Below, in pieces: positions 1 to 7,423 of a DNA stretch of 13,973 nt. The stretch is from Bacteroidota bacterium (GTDB lineage Bacteria > Bacteroidota > Bacteroidia > Flavobacteriales > Flavobacteriaceae), in the NCBI GenBank assembly GCA_021793135.1, contig JAJYTI010000038.1, positions 1 through 13,973 on the forward strand, read 5' to 3'. Each line of letters starts with the position of its first letter. The first letter of the stretch is position 1. The notes beneath the pieces are model-generated. The model ran no database searches, had not been told where the DNA came from, and was given only the letters and a program-made list of their open reading frames with translations. Made by a program: the position numbers and the translations under genes.

Positions 1-173
1 ATAAAAACTGCGAAGTAATTTATTTATATGGGAATGAAGATCCTTATATTACTGAAGCTCGAAAAACAGAAGAACAATTAAAAGGTAATAAGCTTTTTAA
101 AAATTTAAGTGTAAAAGTGTTTAATGGAAAACATGAAGTTTATCCAAAAATATTTCCTAGTATAGCAGAATAG
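1..173 (+). CDS. Alpha/beta hydrolase, C-terminal fragment (5' end outside window)
   Basis: Reading from base 3, an open frame of 56 codons runs to the TAG at 171-173, and its start lies before the window. The fragment reads YLYGNEDPYI near its beginning and FNGKHEV near its end. That spacing fits the last two members of an alpha/beta-hydrolase catalytic triad: an Asp after a buried beta strand (GNEDP) and a His in a late loop (GKHEV). The nucleophile serine would lie upstream and is not visible. The likely family is small serine esterases or dienelactone-hydrolase/carboxylesterase-like proteins; the substrate cannot be inferred. The gene converges on the next gene and ends about 20 bp before a strong terminator. 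The call rests on one short fragment, so the fold is probable and the function unknown. Confidence 0.6.
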   Translation, partial: KNCEVIYLYGNEDPYITEARKTEEQLKGNKLFKNLSVKVFNGKHEVYPKIFPSIAE

Positions 174-195
174 TCTTCTCTATAGTCTATTTAAA

Positions 196-233
196 AAACA
201 AAAGCTGCTTGAAAAAACAAGCAGCTTTTGTTT
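196..233. terminator. Bidirectional intrinsic terminator
   Basis: A perfect 16-bp inverted repeat pairs AAACAAAAGCTGCTTG (196-211) with its complement (218-233) around a six-A loop. T-rich sequence flanks it on both strands, so it can stop the hydrolase transcript (+) and the convergent alpha-oxoamine synthase transcript (-). Confidence 0.9.
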
Positions 234-254
234 ATATATCTCAAGTCTGAAGCC

Positions 255-1529
255 TTATTCTCCTGCTTCTTCTTTTTCCATTGCATCTACTATATTAGCA
301 GACATCTTTTTATAGGTACCGTTTTCTAAACTTTCACGAATTGCACTGAATGCATCCAATGTAACTTGAATATCTTCCTTCGTGTGATTAGATGTAGGGA
401 TTAACCTTAACAGAATCAATCCGCGAGGAATTACTGGATAAACTACAATTGAACAGAAAATTCCATAATTCTCACGTAAGTCTTGTACTAGCACCATTGC
501 TTCAGGTATACTTCCTTTTAAGTAAACTGGCGTAACACAACTTTGCGTAGTACCTATATCAAAACCTCTTTCACGTAGGCCAGATTGAAGCATATTAACG
601 TTATCCCAAAGTTTTTGTTTAAGCTCTGGCATAGAACGCAACATATCTAAACGCTTAAGTGCACCTTCTACCAATTGCATCTGAAGTGATTTCGCAAACA
701 TTTGTGAGCGTAAGTTATACTTCAGGTAATCAATAATTTCTTTATCTGCCGCGATAAAAGCACCTGTACTTGCCATTGCTTTTGCAAAAGTAGCGAAGTA
801 AACGTCTATTCCATCTTGTACACCTTGCTCCTCTCCAGCTCCAGCACCTGTTTTACCTAGAGTACCAAATCCGTGCGCATCGTCTACAAACAAACGGAAA
901 TTATATTTTTCTTTAAGAGCAACGATTTCTTTCAATCTACCTTGCTCTCCTCGCATTCCAAAAACACCTTCGGAAATCAATAAGATTCCACCACCTGTTT
1001 TCTCTGCAATTCTGGTAGCGCGCTGTAAGTTTTTCTCGATGCTTTCCATGTCATTGTGCTTATAGGTAAAACGTTTACCCATATGCAATCTAACACCATC
1101 AATAATACACGCATGTGCATCAACGTCATAAACTATAACGTCGTCTTTATTTACTAAAGCGTCGATAGTCGATACCATTCCTTGGTATCCGAAGTTTAAA
1201 ACATAAGCAGCTTCTTTTTGTACAAACTCAGCAAGCTCTCTTTGTAGTTGTTCATGCAAATCAGTGTGCCCACTCATCATTCTAGCACCCATCGGATATG
1301 CAGAACCCCATTTTGCACCAGCTTCCGCATCAACTTTTCGAACTTCTGGATGATCTGCCAAACCTAGGTAATCATTTACACTCCAGGTTACTACTTCTTT
1401 CCCTTTAAAAGTCATCCTATTTGAAATAGGTCCTTCTAATTTTGGGAATATAAAATAACCTTCGGCTTGGGAAGACCATTTTCCTAAAGGTCCCTTATCT
1501 TCATAAAATTTATCAAATAAATCTCTCAT
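255..1529 (-). CDS. PLP-dependent alpha-oxoamine synthase (serine palmitoyltransferase / cysteate acyltransferase type)
   Basis: The 424-aa product is a fold-type I PLP enzyme of the alpha-oxoamine synthase family. Members condense an amino acid with an acyl thioester and lose CO2. Visible hallmarks are the SGHTDLHEQLQRELAEF segment (86-102), the PLP-ring-stacking His in DVDAHA (H139), the PLP-nitrogen Asp in FVDDAHGFGTLG (around D216/D217), and the Schiff-base lysine in TFAKAMAS (K250). In Bacteroidota, close relatives make the first intermediate of sphingolipids (serine substrate) or of capnine-type sulfonolipids (cysteate substrate). KBL and BioF are less likely, because no threonine-catabolism or biotin genes lie nearby. 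Sequence alone does not settle serine against cysteate. The start at MRDLFDKFYE fits the family's N-terminal helix. The gene appears monocistronic, with a terminator downstream and a TAnnTTTG box 33 bp upstream of the ATG. Confidence 0.85.
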   Translation of the reverse strand: MRDLFDKFYEDKGPLGKWSSQAEGYFIFPKLEGPISNRMTFKGKEVVTWSVNDYLGLADHPEVRKVDAEAGAKWGSAYPMGARMMSGHTDLHEQLQRELAEFVQKEAAYVLNFGYQGMVSTIDALVNKDDVIVYDVDAHACIIDGVRLHMGKRFTYKHNDMESIEKNLQRATRIAEKTGGGILLISEGVFGMRGEQGRLKEIVALKEKYNFRLFVDDAHGFGTLGKTGAGAGEEQGVQDGIDVYFATFAKAMASTGAFIAADKEIIDYLKYNLRSQMFAKSLQMQLVEGALKRLDMLRSMPELKQKLWDNVNMLQSGLRERGFDIGTTQSCVTPVYLKGSIPEAMVLVQDLRENYGIFCSIVVYPVIPRGLILLRLIPTSNHTKEDIQVTLDAFSAIRESLENGTYKKMSANIVDAMEKEEAGE

Positions 1530-1562
1530 GTATCTATAATTTCAAGGGTTTAAAAACGTTGG

Positions 1563-1570
1563 CAAAAATA
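1563..1570 (-). promoter_or_regulatory. Candidate -7 box (TATTTTTG) of the alpha-oxoamine synthase gene
   Basis: On the minus strand TATTTTTG matches the Bacteroidota -7 consensus TAnnTTTG and ends 33 bp before the ATG at 1529. A TTTGG lies 14 bp further upstream, shorter than the usual spacing of about 19-21, so the -33 element is uncertain. Confidence 0.45.
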
Positions 1571-1648
1571 GGCATTATAATTACCAAATACCACTTTAGC
1601 TCCCTTGTTTGACTATATTTTGTTTAATTCCTTAAATTTCCTTGTCTT

Positions 1649-2815
1649 CTATGCTTCTTGCTTTATGGAACTCTCTACAAATTCTCTTAAAACAGAAACT
1701 GCATAATCTACTTCTTCTTTTGTATTGAAAATAGAGAATGAAAAACGAAGTGCCGAACGTTTACCTGCTTCTTCACCAAGAATTTCACGTAGTACATGCG
1801 AACCAGTATTACTACCGCTTTGACATGCACTTCCTTGCGAACACGCTATTCCTTTTAAATCTAATTGGAAAAGCAACAGTAAGGCTCTATCTTTATCAAT
1901 TGGTAAACTAAAGTTTACTAATGTATACGTACTATTTTCGTTATCGACACAAGCTCCATTAAATTGTACTCCAGGAATTGCTTTTTTAAGCTCTTCTACA
2001 AAGTGATTTTTAAGCCCAAGTACATATTCTTTAGATTTTTCTAGGTTATCATAAGCCAAATCAATCGCTTTATGCATTCCTGCTATAGCATACACTGGTT
2101 CGGTACCTGCACGCATACCTCGCTCTTGTGCTCCACCATGTATTAATGGCTCTAGACCACTACCTTTTCTAATAAAAGCAAATCCTACTCCTTTAGGTCC
2201 ATGAAACTTATGCGCTGCAGCCGTAGCAAAATCTACATTATTTTTAGAAAAATCCAATTCAAACTGACATATAGATTGTACTGTGTCACTATGGAATAAA
2301 GCATTATATTTCTTGCACAGACTTCCCACTGCCTCTATATCTAGCATAGTTCCCACTTCATTATTTACATGCATCAAACTAACTAAAGTTTTCTCATTGG
2401 AACTATTTAGTAATTCTTCTAAGTGCTCATGATTCACATTACCTCTATCGTCTACTTTTACAAATTCGATTTTGGTTCCGCATTCTTTTTCTAAAGAATC
2501 CAGACTATGTAAAACTGCATGGTGCTCTATTCTACTGGAAATAATTCGCCTCACACCTAAACCTTGTACACACCCCTTTAGTATTAAGTTATCCGCTTCA
2601 GTTCCACCTGAAGTAAATATAATTTCTGAAGGTTGCGCCTTAATTCTAGCTGCAATTTCTTTTCTTGCGGTTTCTATTATTGATTTAGCCGATCGACCAA
2701 ACGCGTGCGTCGAAGATGGGTTACCATATTCTGTCGATAACACATCTGTCATACACGATACCACTTCTTCGTGAATAGGAGTGGTTGCTGCATTGTCAAA
2801 ATATACTTTTTCCAT
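1649..2815 (-). CDS. Cysteine desulfurase (IscS/NifS type)
   Basis: The 388-aa PLP enzyme converts cysteine to alanine and passes the sulfur, as persulfide, to Fe-S cluster assembly or tRNA thiolation. It opens with MEKVYFDNAATTP, the classic N-terminus. Other marks are TSGGTEADN (68-76), the PLP-stacking His in IEHHAVL (H98), HSDTVQS (D177, Q180), the PLP lysine in AAHKFHGPKG (K203) and the RAGTEP loop (235-240). The catalytic Cys lies in GSACQSGSNTGSH (C331), on a loop of the long group I length. I placed the start at 2815 rather than the in-frame ATG at 2854: the shorter form begins exactly at the conserved N-terminus, and the 13 extra residues would include the promoter. No suf or isc partner is adjacent, so this may be a stand-alone sulfur donor. 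It is divergent from the lipoprotein gene at 2904. Confidence 0.93.
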   Translation of the reverse strand: MEKVYFDNAATTPIHEEVVSCMTDVLSTEYGNPSSTHAFGRSAKSIIETARKEIAARIKAQPSEIIFTSGGTEADNLILKGCVQGLGVRRIISSRIEHHAVLHSLDSLEKECGTKIEFVKVDDRGNVNHEHLEELLNSSNEKTLVSLMHVNNEVGTMLDIEAVGSLCKKYNALFHSDTVQSICQFELDFSKNNVDFATAAAHKFHGPKGVGFAFIRKGSGLEPLIHGGAQERGMRAGTEPVYAIAGMHKAIDLAYDNLEKSKEYVLGLKNHFVEELKKAIPGVQFNGACVDNENSTYTLVNFSLPIDKDRALLLLFQLDLKGIACSQGSACQSGSNTGSHVLREILGEEAGKRSALRFSFSIFNTKEEVDYAVSVLREFVESSIKQEA

Positions 2816-2819
2816 ACTG

Positions 2820-2827
2820 CAAAAGTA
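2820..2827 (-). promoter_or_regulatory. Candidate -7 box (TACTTTTG) directly before the cysteine desulfurase start
   Basis: On the minus strand TACTTTTG is followed by only four bases (CAGT) before the ATG at 2815. If this box is used, transcription would begin at or within a few bases of the start codon, giving a leaderless or nearly leaderless mRNA. A TTTG (2852-2855) lies 24 bp upstream, slightly beyond normal spacing. The box also argues against translation from the ATG at 2854. Confidence 0.6.
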
Positions 2828-2871
2828 AGATAAAATTAAACTTCTAAACACCAAATTGGCTGGAAATATAT

Positions 2872-2879
2872 TACTTTTG
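2872..2879 (+). promoter_or_regulatory. Candidate -7 box (TACTTTTG) of the lipoprotein gene
   Basis: TACTTTTG matches TAnnTTTG and ends 24 bp before the chosen ATG at 2904. It lies inside the longer reading frame that would start at 2856, which supports the shorter start. A TTGG sits only 13 bp upstream, so no well-spaced -33 element is visible. Confidence 0.55.
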
Positions 2880-2903
2880 CTTAGAAATCAATTTTTACTT
2901 TCT

Positions 2904-3473
2904 ATGCGACACGCTTGGTATCTTTTATTTTTGCTTGCTATCCCATTCATTTCTTGTAGTGATGGAGATGTTATCCTCACTAATTTTGATTTTGAAGATA
3001 GCCCTTTGGAAACATGTGAAAACAATAATAGCCGTGTTTTCTTTAAAAGAAATACTAGTAGCCCAGAGTCATTAGCAGTTACATTGCCAAAAACTGATAG
3101 TCTTTATTTTAGCACAGACACATTGCAGTACCAATTAGATGGGAATGTGAGTAGATTATTTTACCGTTTGCATGACGAACAAATAGAAAGCAATTATTTT
3201 TGCCAAGCAGTTCCACCTAATCACCCAAAAACTGAACAAGAATACATTTCTGATTCTGGGATTGCCACGGTATATGTTTTGGTTAAAAATAGTAACGACG
3301 AAGCAGGAAATCCTCCTAACACGTACCCATATACCCTAACTACGCAAGTAAGTGTTGTACTTCACGATATTTCTTTATATAACGGAGACGAAACAATTAT
3401 TAGAGAAACTCTACCAATGGGTACTATTCATAATGTTATGAGTAGAACTATCACTGGACCTGATCAAGAATAA
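2904..3473 (+). CDS. Uncharacterised lipoprotein
   Basis: The 189-aa product starts MRHAWYLLFLLAIPFISC. This is a short lipoprotein signal peptide whose lipobox ends at C18, followed by SDGD, so the mature protein should be a membrane-anchored envelope lipoprotein. The body is rich in Asn, Ser, Thr and beta-strand-like segments, with two further cysteines (in LETCENN and NYFCQAV), and I recognise no enzyme motif. I chose the ATG at 2904 over the in-frame ATG at 2856 because the longer form puts 16 odd residues before the signal peptide and covers the -7 box. It is divergent from the cysteine desulfurase, with 88 bp between the two start codons. Its stop lies 4 bp from the stop of the convergent Smr gene, with no obvious hairpin. 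Function unknown. Confidence 0.75.
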   Translation: MRHAWYLLFLLAIPFISCSDGDVILTNFDFEDSPLETCENNNSRVFFKRNTSSPESLAVTLPKTDSLYFSTDTLQYQLDGNVSRLFYRLHDEQIESNYFCQAVPPNHPKTEQEYISDSGIATVYVLVKNSNDEAGNPPNTYPYTLTTQVSVVLHDISLYNGDETIIRETLPMGTIHNVMSRTITGPDQE

Positions 3474-3477
3474 ACAA

Positions 3478-4020
3478 TTATTTTTTCGGGTTCTGATAGA
3501 TATAAACCTCGGTAGCCCCAGCACCATATTTACTATATTCTGCATCGTAGAATGTAATTTCTGGATATCTACCAAAAAGATACTCTAATTCCATACGTAG
3601 AACTCCCTCTCCTATTCCATGAATAAAAATAAGTCTTGGGATTCTATTGGCTATAGCATGTTCTAATCGATGGCGAGCAGTATCTAGCTGAAGATTTAGC
3701 ATATCAAAATTACTCATCCCTTTTGTAGAAGGCACAAGATTGTGAATATGTAAATCAATTTCGACTGCAGGTTTTTCCTTCTTTTTCTTCTTCGGACGTA
3801 GTGTTTTTTTTGACTTCTCTGTAGTCTTCTGTTTTAATACCGCATCTACATCTTGTTTCTTAAAAACTAAATTGGAAAAAGATTTAATTACTACTAATTC
3901 TGATTTTGAATATTGCAACGTAAAACCATCTACCGAAACCCACACTTCTGCACCTTTTACTTTCTCTACGATTCCGGTAACATCCTCATCTATAACAGAA
4001 ACTGTATCGCCTTTTTTCAT
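3478..4020 (-). CDS. Smr-domain protein with small N-terminal beta domain
   Basis: The 180-aa product has three parts. Residues 1-55 look like a small beta barrel (GDTVSVIDEDVTGIVEKV, then VWVSVDGF), similar to the N-terminus of Bacteroidota Smr/DUF2027-type proteins. Residues 62-85 form a lysine-rich linker. Residues 86-177 form an Smr domain with EIDLHIH (87-93), HGIGEGVLR (134-142) and YGAGATEVYI (165-174). Smr domains bind or cleave nucleic acids, and stand-alone forms have been linked to nuclease activity and ribosome rescue. The role of this one is not known. I placed the start at 4020 (MKKGDTV) because the in-frame ATG at 4066-4068 lies within the terminator that follows rocD. The gene follows rocD on the same strand but is probably transcribed separately. 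Confidence 0.85.
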   Translation of the reverse strand: MKKGDTVSVIDEDVTGIVEKVKGAEVWVSVDGFTLQYSKSELVVIKSFSNLVFKKQDVDAVLKQKTTEKSKKTLRPKKKKKEKPAVEIDLHIHNLVPSTKGMSNFDMLNLQLDTARHRLEHAIANRIPRLIFIHGIGEGVLRMELEYLFGRYPEITFYDAEYSKYGAGATEVYIYQNPKK

Positions 4021-4056
4021 ACTCAAGGAAAATATTTCGGTTTTATATAAAAACAA

Positions 4057-4091
4057 AAAACCAGTCATAAATATATTTTACAACTGGTTTT
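4057..4091 (-). terminator. Intrinsic terminator of rocD
   Basis: Read on the minus strand, AAAACCAGT (4083-4091) pairs perfectly with ACTGGTTTT (4057-4065) around a 17-base loop and runs into TTGTTTTTAT. This fits termination just after the rocD stop codon. The 9-bp stem and long loop make it weaker than the others in this window, so some read-through into the Smr gene is possible. Confidence 0.65.
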
Positions 4092-4106
4092 GCATAATGC
4101 AATTTT

Positions 4107-5357
4107 TTATTTTTCGAATTCCTCTAATGTTTTTGTAATAATACTCACACACTCATCCAATTGTGGCTCGGTCATTACTAAAGGTGGAGCAAAACGAATA
4201 ATATTACCATGAGTTGGTTTTGCTAACAACCCATTGTCACGAAGTCTTAGACAAATATTCCATGCAGTATCACTTTCTTCACTGTCATTGATTACAATGG
4301 CATTAAGCAATCCTTTTCCACGAACTAGCTTAACAATTTTACTAGTAGAAATATACTTGTTTAATGCTTCTCTAAAACGTTTACCAAGTACATCTGCTCT
4401 CTCTGCAAGATTTTCTTCTTCAACAACTTTTAATGCTTCCATAGCAACTGCTGCAGCGATAGGATTACCACCAAAGGTAGAACCATGTGATCCTGGAGTA
4501 ATTACCTCCATTACCTCATCTTGAGCTAAAACTGCCGATACTGGATATACCCCACCGCTTAGTGCTTTACCTAATAATAAAAGATCAGGTTTTATATTCT
4601 CATGATCTACAGCTAATAATTTTCCAGTTCTCGCAATTCCTGTTTGAATTTCATCTGCTATGAATAATACATTATGTTTTTCGCAAAGTTCTTTTGCCTT
4701 TTTCAAGTATCCATCTTTAGGTACATAAACTCCTGCTTCGCCTTGAATAGGCTCAACCAAAAATCCTGCAATCCTTTTTCCCTCTTTTTCCATAAAGCTT
4801 TCTAAAGCTTCGATATTATCATATTCTACTTTATGGAAACCATTGGTATAAGGACCAAAGTTATCACGAGCTATCGGATCATTAGAAAATGAAATAATAG
4901 TAGTCGTTCTACCATGAAAGTTATTTTTACATACTATAATAATTGCTTCATTTTCTTGAACACCCTTTTTCTCATATGCCCAACGACGTGCAATTTTCAA
5001 TCCAGTTTCTACAGCTTCTGCTCCAGTATTCATTGGTAATAACTTATCAAAACCAAAATACTCTGTAGCATATTTTTCAAACTCCCCTAATAGGTTATTA
5101 TAAAACGCTCGGGAAGTTAAGGTAAGCTTTTGAGATTGCTCTTGTAAAACTTTTATAATTCTTGGATGGCAATGTCCTTGATTTACTGCCGAATATGCAG
5201 AAAGAAAATCATAATACTTCTTCCCTTCTACATCCCACATATACACTCCTTGTGCACGTTCTAAAACAACTGGTAAAGGTTCATAGTTCCCTGCACCATA
5301 TTTTTGCTCTAGCTCTATGTGATATTCACTAGTGTGTGGATTATTTGAAATAGCCAT
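4107..5357 (-). CDS. rocD: Ornithine aminotransferase
   Basis: The 416-aa class III aminotransferase moves the delta-amino group of ornithine to 2-oxoglutarate, giving glutamate-semialdehyde (in equilibrium with pyrroline-5-carboxylate) and glutamate in arginine/ornithine breakdown. The N-terminus carries FLSAYSAVNQGHCHP (51-65). Key residues align with the human enzyme: Y55 and Y86 at the ornithine site, E207 in VEPIQGEAGV (human E235), D235 in ADEIQTG, and the PLP lysine K264 in LGKALSGG (human K292). NTGAEAVET (110-118) is the phosphate-binding region. I placed the start at MAISNNPHTSEY (5357); an in-frame ATG at 5405 would add 16 residues unlike the family. It is divergent from rlmD across 146 bp. 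No proline or arginine catabolic gene lies next to it. Confidence 0.95.
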   Translation of the reverse strand: MAISNNPHTSEYHIELEQKYGAGNYEPLPVVLERAQGVYMWDVEGKKYYDFLSAYSAVNQGHCHPRIIKVLQEQSQKLTLTSRAFYNNLLGEFEKYATEYFGFDKLLPMNTGAEAVETGLKIARRWAYEKKGVQENEAIIIVCKNNFHGRTTTIISFSNDPIARDNFGPYTNGFHKVEYDNIEALESFMEKEGKRIAGFLVEPIQGEAGVYVPKDGYLKKAKELCEKHNVLFIADEIQTGIARTGKLLAVDHENIKPDLLLLGKALSGGVYPVSAVLAQDEVMEVITPGSHGSTFGGNPIAAAVAMEALKVVEEENLAERADVLGKRFREALNKYISTSKIVKLVRGKGLLNAIVINDSEESDTAWNICLRLRDNGLLAKPTHGNIIRFAPPLVMTEPQLDECVSIITKTLEEFEK

Positions 5358-5490
5358 AAATATATATTTTAAATAGCAAGATTTTGCAAAACAGTCTCTT
5401 GCCAAATTAGATAAATTACTTCGGTACGCAAAATACTAATTTTCTAGCAGTTATTTTATAAAAGGTAGTTATATAGATATTAAAAAACAC

Positions 5491-5498
5491 TACTTTTG
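5491..5498 (+). promoter_or_regulatory. Candidate -7 box (TACTTTTG) directly before rlmD
   Basis: TACTTTTG is followed by CGGCT and then the rlmD ATG at 5504. This is the same near-leaderless arrangement seen before the cysteine desulfurase. The sequence 20 bp upstream (AGTT at 5467-5470) is only a weak -33 match. Confidence 0.6.
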
Positions 5499-5503
5499 CG
5501 GCT

Positions 5504-6922
5504 ATGGCAAAGCGAAGACGTAATAAACATATTGAACTAGAGCATCTAGAAGTAATAGATGCTGGAGCAAAAGGCAAGGCAGTTGCGAAAGCTCCTGACG
5601 GACGCGTTGTTTTTATAGACAATGCAGTACCTGGCGATGTAGTAAATGTGCAAACTTATAAAAAGCGAAAAGGCTTCTATCATGCAAGAGTGACCGATAT
5701 TATAGAATACTCGGACAAACGCACGACACCCGTTTGCGAACATTTTGGAACATGTGGAGGATGCAAATGGCAAAACATGGAATATGAAAGCCAGCTATAT
5801 TATAAACAAAAAGAAGTATTAAACAACCTAATACGAATTGGTAAAGTAAAGTTACCTGAAAACACCTACCCCATTCTAGGTTCAAAACAACGATACTTTT
5901 ATCGTAATAAAATGGAGTTCTCTTTTAGCAATAACAAATGGCTAACTAAAGAACAGATAGATAGTGGTGAAGAAATAGCAAATAGAAATGCATTAGGATT
6001 TCATATTCCTGGAATGTGGGATAAAATTTTAGATCTAAATAAATGTTATCTGCAAGAAGATCCTAGTAATGCTATTCGCGATTTTGTAAAAGACAAGGCA
6101 CAAGAATTAGCTATGCCATTCTTTGATGTTCGGCAAAAAAAAGGTCTTTTACGATCACTTATGATTAGAACTTCCAGCACTGGAGAACTCATGGTGCTTA
6201 TTCAGTTTCATTATGTAGATAAAAAGAATGAAGCGTTATTAGAGGCTATCCTAAAGGAATTCCCTAGCATTACTTCTTTACTTTATGTAATAAATGATAA
6301 AGCAAATGATACAATATATGATTTAGATATTCATTGCTATCATGGTAATGACTTTATCATGGAAGAAATGGAAGGCTTACAATTTAAAGTAAATGCCAAA
6401 TCTTTCTACCAAACCAATTCAGCGCAAGCCTACGAACTATACAAAGTTGTAAGAGATTTTGCTGAATTAAAAGGCAATGAAGTTGTTTATGACCTTTATA
6501 CGGGTACAGGAACTATTGCTCAATTCGTTGCAAAAAATGCTAAGAAAGTAGTTGGAGTTGAAGCAGTACCAGATGCGATCACTGCCGCAAAAGAAAATGC
6601 AAAGCGTAATAAAATAGAAAATACAACTTTTCTAGTCGGAGATATGCGAAAAGTGTTTGACGACAATTTTGCATCTACCTATGGAAATCCAGATTTAATT
6701 ATAACCGATCCGCCAAGAGAAGGAATGCATCCGGATGTTGTTAAACAACTTATTAATATTGGCGCACCACGAATTGTGTACGTAAGTTGTAACTCTGCGA
6801 CACAGGCAAGAGATTTAGAATCACTTAAAGAACATTATAAATTAACAAAAGTTCAACCCGTAGATATGTTTCCTCAGACACATCATGTAGAAAACGTTGT
6901 ACTTTTAGAGAAGATATCGTAA
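5504..6922 (+). CDS. rlmD: 23S rRNA (uracil-1939-C5)-methyltransferase RlmD (RumA family)
   Basis: The 472-aa protein methylates C5 of a conserved uracil in 23S rRNA using S-adenosylmethionine. It starts with a basic stretch (MAKRRRNKH) and a TRAM-type RNA-binding domain (about 10-70). Four cysteines ligate a 4Fe-4S cluster: C78, C84 and C87 in CEHFGTCGGC, plus C181. The methyltransferase domain carries the SAM motif DLYTGTGTIA (330-339), TDPPREG (401-407), the catalytic nucleophile C429 in VSCNSAT, and E463 in DMFPQTHHVENVVL, the proposed proton-abstracting base. The full set of residues distinguishes it from cluster-free paralogues. It is slightly longer than the E. coli enzyme. It is the first gene of a probable operon, with only 9 bp to the next start. 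Confidence 0.93.
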   Translation: MAKRRRNKHIELEHLEVIDAGAKGKAVAKAPDGRVVFIDNAVPGDVVNVQTYKKRKGFYHARVTDIIEYSDKRTTPVCEHFGTCGGCKWQNMEYESQLYYKQKEVLNNLIRIGKVKLPENTYPILGSKQRYFYRNKMEFSFSNNKWLTKEQIDSGEEIANRNALGFHIPGMWDKILDLNKCYLQEDPSNAIRDFVKDKAQELAMPFFDVRQKKGLLRSLMIRTSSTGELMVLIQFHYVDKKNEALLEAILKEFPSITSLLYVINDKANDTIYDLDIHCYHGNDFIMEEMEGLQFKVNAKSFYQTNSAQAYELYKVVRDFAELKGNEVVYDLYTGTGTIAQFVAKNAKKVVGVEAVPDAITAAKENAKRNKIENTTFLVGDMRKVFDDNFASTYGNPDLIITDPPREGMHPDVVKQLINIGAPRIVYVSCNSATQARDLESLKEHYKLTKVQPVDMFPQTHHVENVVLLEKIS

Positions 6923-6931
6923 TTTAGCTCT

Positions 6932-7423
6932 ATGCATAAATTTGTAAAAGCCTTTTTAGTAATCCTAATTGCAAGTATCTATTCTGGATGTACGGTAGAC
7001 GACATATGCTCTGAAGAAACGCAGACTACTCCAAACCTTGTAATTAGTTTTACAGACAATAATATAGCAGAGCTTATAAAACCTTTAGAACATTTACAGG
7101 TAGAAAACCTAGAACATAACACCATTGTGTGGGATGCTCCTGCCGATTCTATACGTATACCTTTGTCGACCGAAGGTGATCGATCTACTTATGCATTTAC
7201 AATAATCAAAAATGGCGAAGAACGCACAAATATCTATCAATTTGATTATCAAAGAGAGGAAGTATATGTAAATAGAGCTTGTGGTTTCAAAATGCGATTT
7301 ACTAATCTACAAGCAGAAGATATTTCTGACTCCGACACTATTCCCACTTGGGCAAAAAACATAACCGTATTAAATCCAATTATAGAAGATGAGAAAAGCA
7401 CTCATATTACTATTCTGCATTAG
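6932..7423 (+). CDS. DUF6452-like envelope lipoprotein
   Basis: The 163-aa product starts MHKFVKAFLVILIASIYSGC, a lipoprotein signal peptide with the lipidated residue at C20. It then reads TVDDICSEETQTTPNLVISF, which I recognise as typical of the uncharacterised flavobacterial DUF6452 family; that assignment is from memory of the family, not a search. Two further cysteines (C26 and C117) could form a disulfide. No catalytic motif is visible. The start lies 9 bp behind rlmD and the 3' end overlaps the next gene by 35 bp, so the three are very likely co-transcribed and the last two possibly translationally coupled. Role unknown; an envelope partner of the following beta-barrel protein is a reasonable guess. 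Confidence 0.75.
   Translation: MHKFVKAFLVILIASIYSGCTVDDICSEETQTTPNLVISFTDNNIAELIKPLEHLQVENLEHNTIVWDAPADSIRIPLSTEGDRSTYAFTIIKNGEERTNIYQFDYQREEVYVNRACGFKMRFTNLQAEDISDSDTIPTWAKNITVLNPIIEDEKSTHITILH

Noticed and set aside
2472..2774. 100-codon open frame on the plus strand
   Set aside because: It lies wholly inside the cysteine desulfurase gene on the opposite strand, has no recognisable motif and is a shadow.
255..2815. A joint sulfonolipid operon of the alpha-oxoamine synthase and cysteine desulfurase
   Set aside because: A 119-bp gap, a candidate promoter in it and the general role of cysteine desulfurase in Fe-S assembly make functional linkage unsupported; desulfurases do not make cysteate.
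2816..2854. Longer N-terminus for the cysteine desulfurase (ATG at 2854)
   Set aside because: The conserved family start is MEKVYFDNAATTP at 2815, and the extension overlaps the -7 box.
3872..4138. 88-codon plus-strand open frame
   Set aside because: Antisense to the Smr gene and the rocD terminator, with no family resemblance.
4234..4524. 96-codon plus-strand open frame
   Set aside because: Antisense to the highly conserved rocD coding sequence, with no independent support.
5358..5405. Longer N-terminus for ornithine aminotransferase (ATG at 5405)
   Set aside because: The 16 added residues (MARDCFAKSC...) have no family counterpart, and AT-rich leader sequence directly precedes the better start.
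5416..5885. Three minus-strand open frames over the start of rlmD
   Set aside because: They overlap each other and the TRAM/Fe-S coding region of rlmD, and none has a plausible domain.
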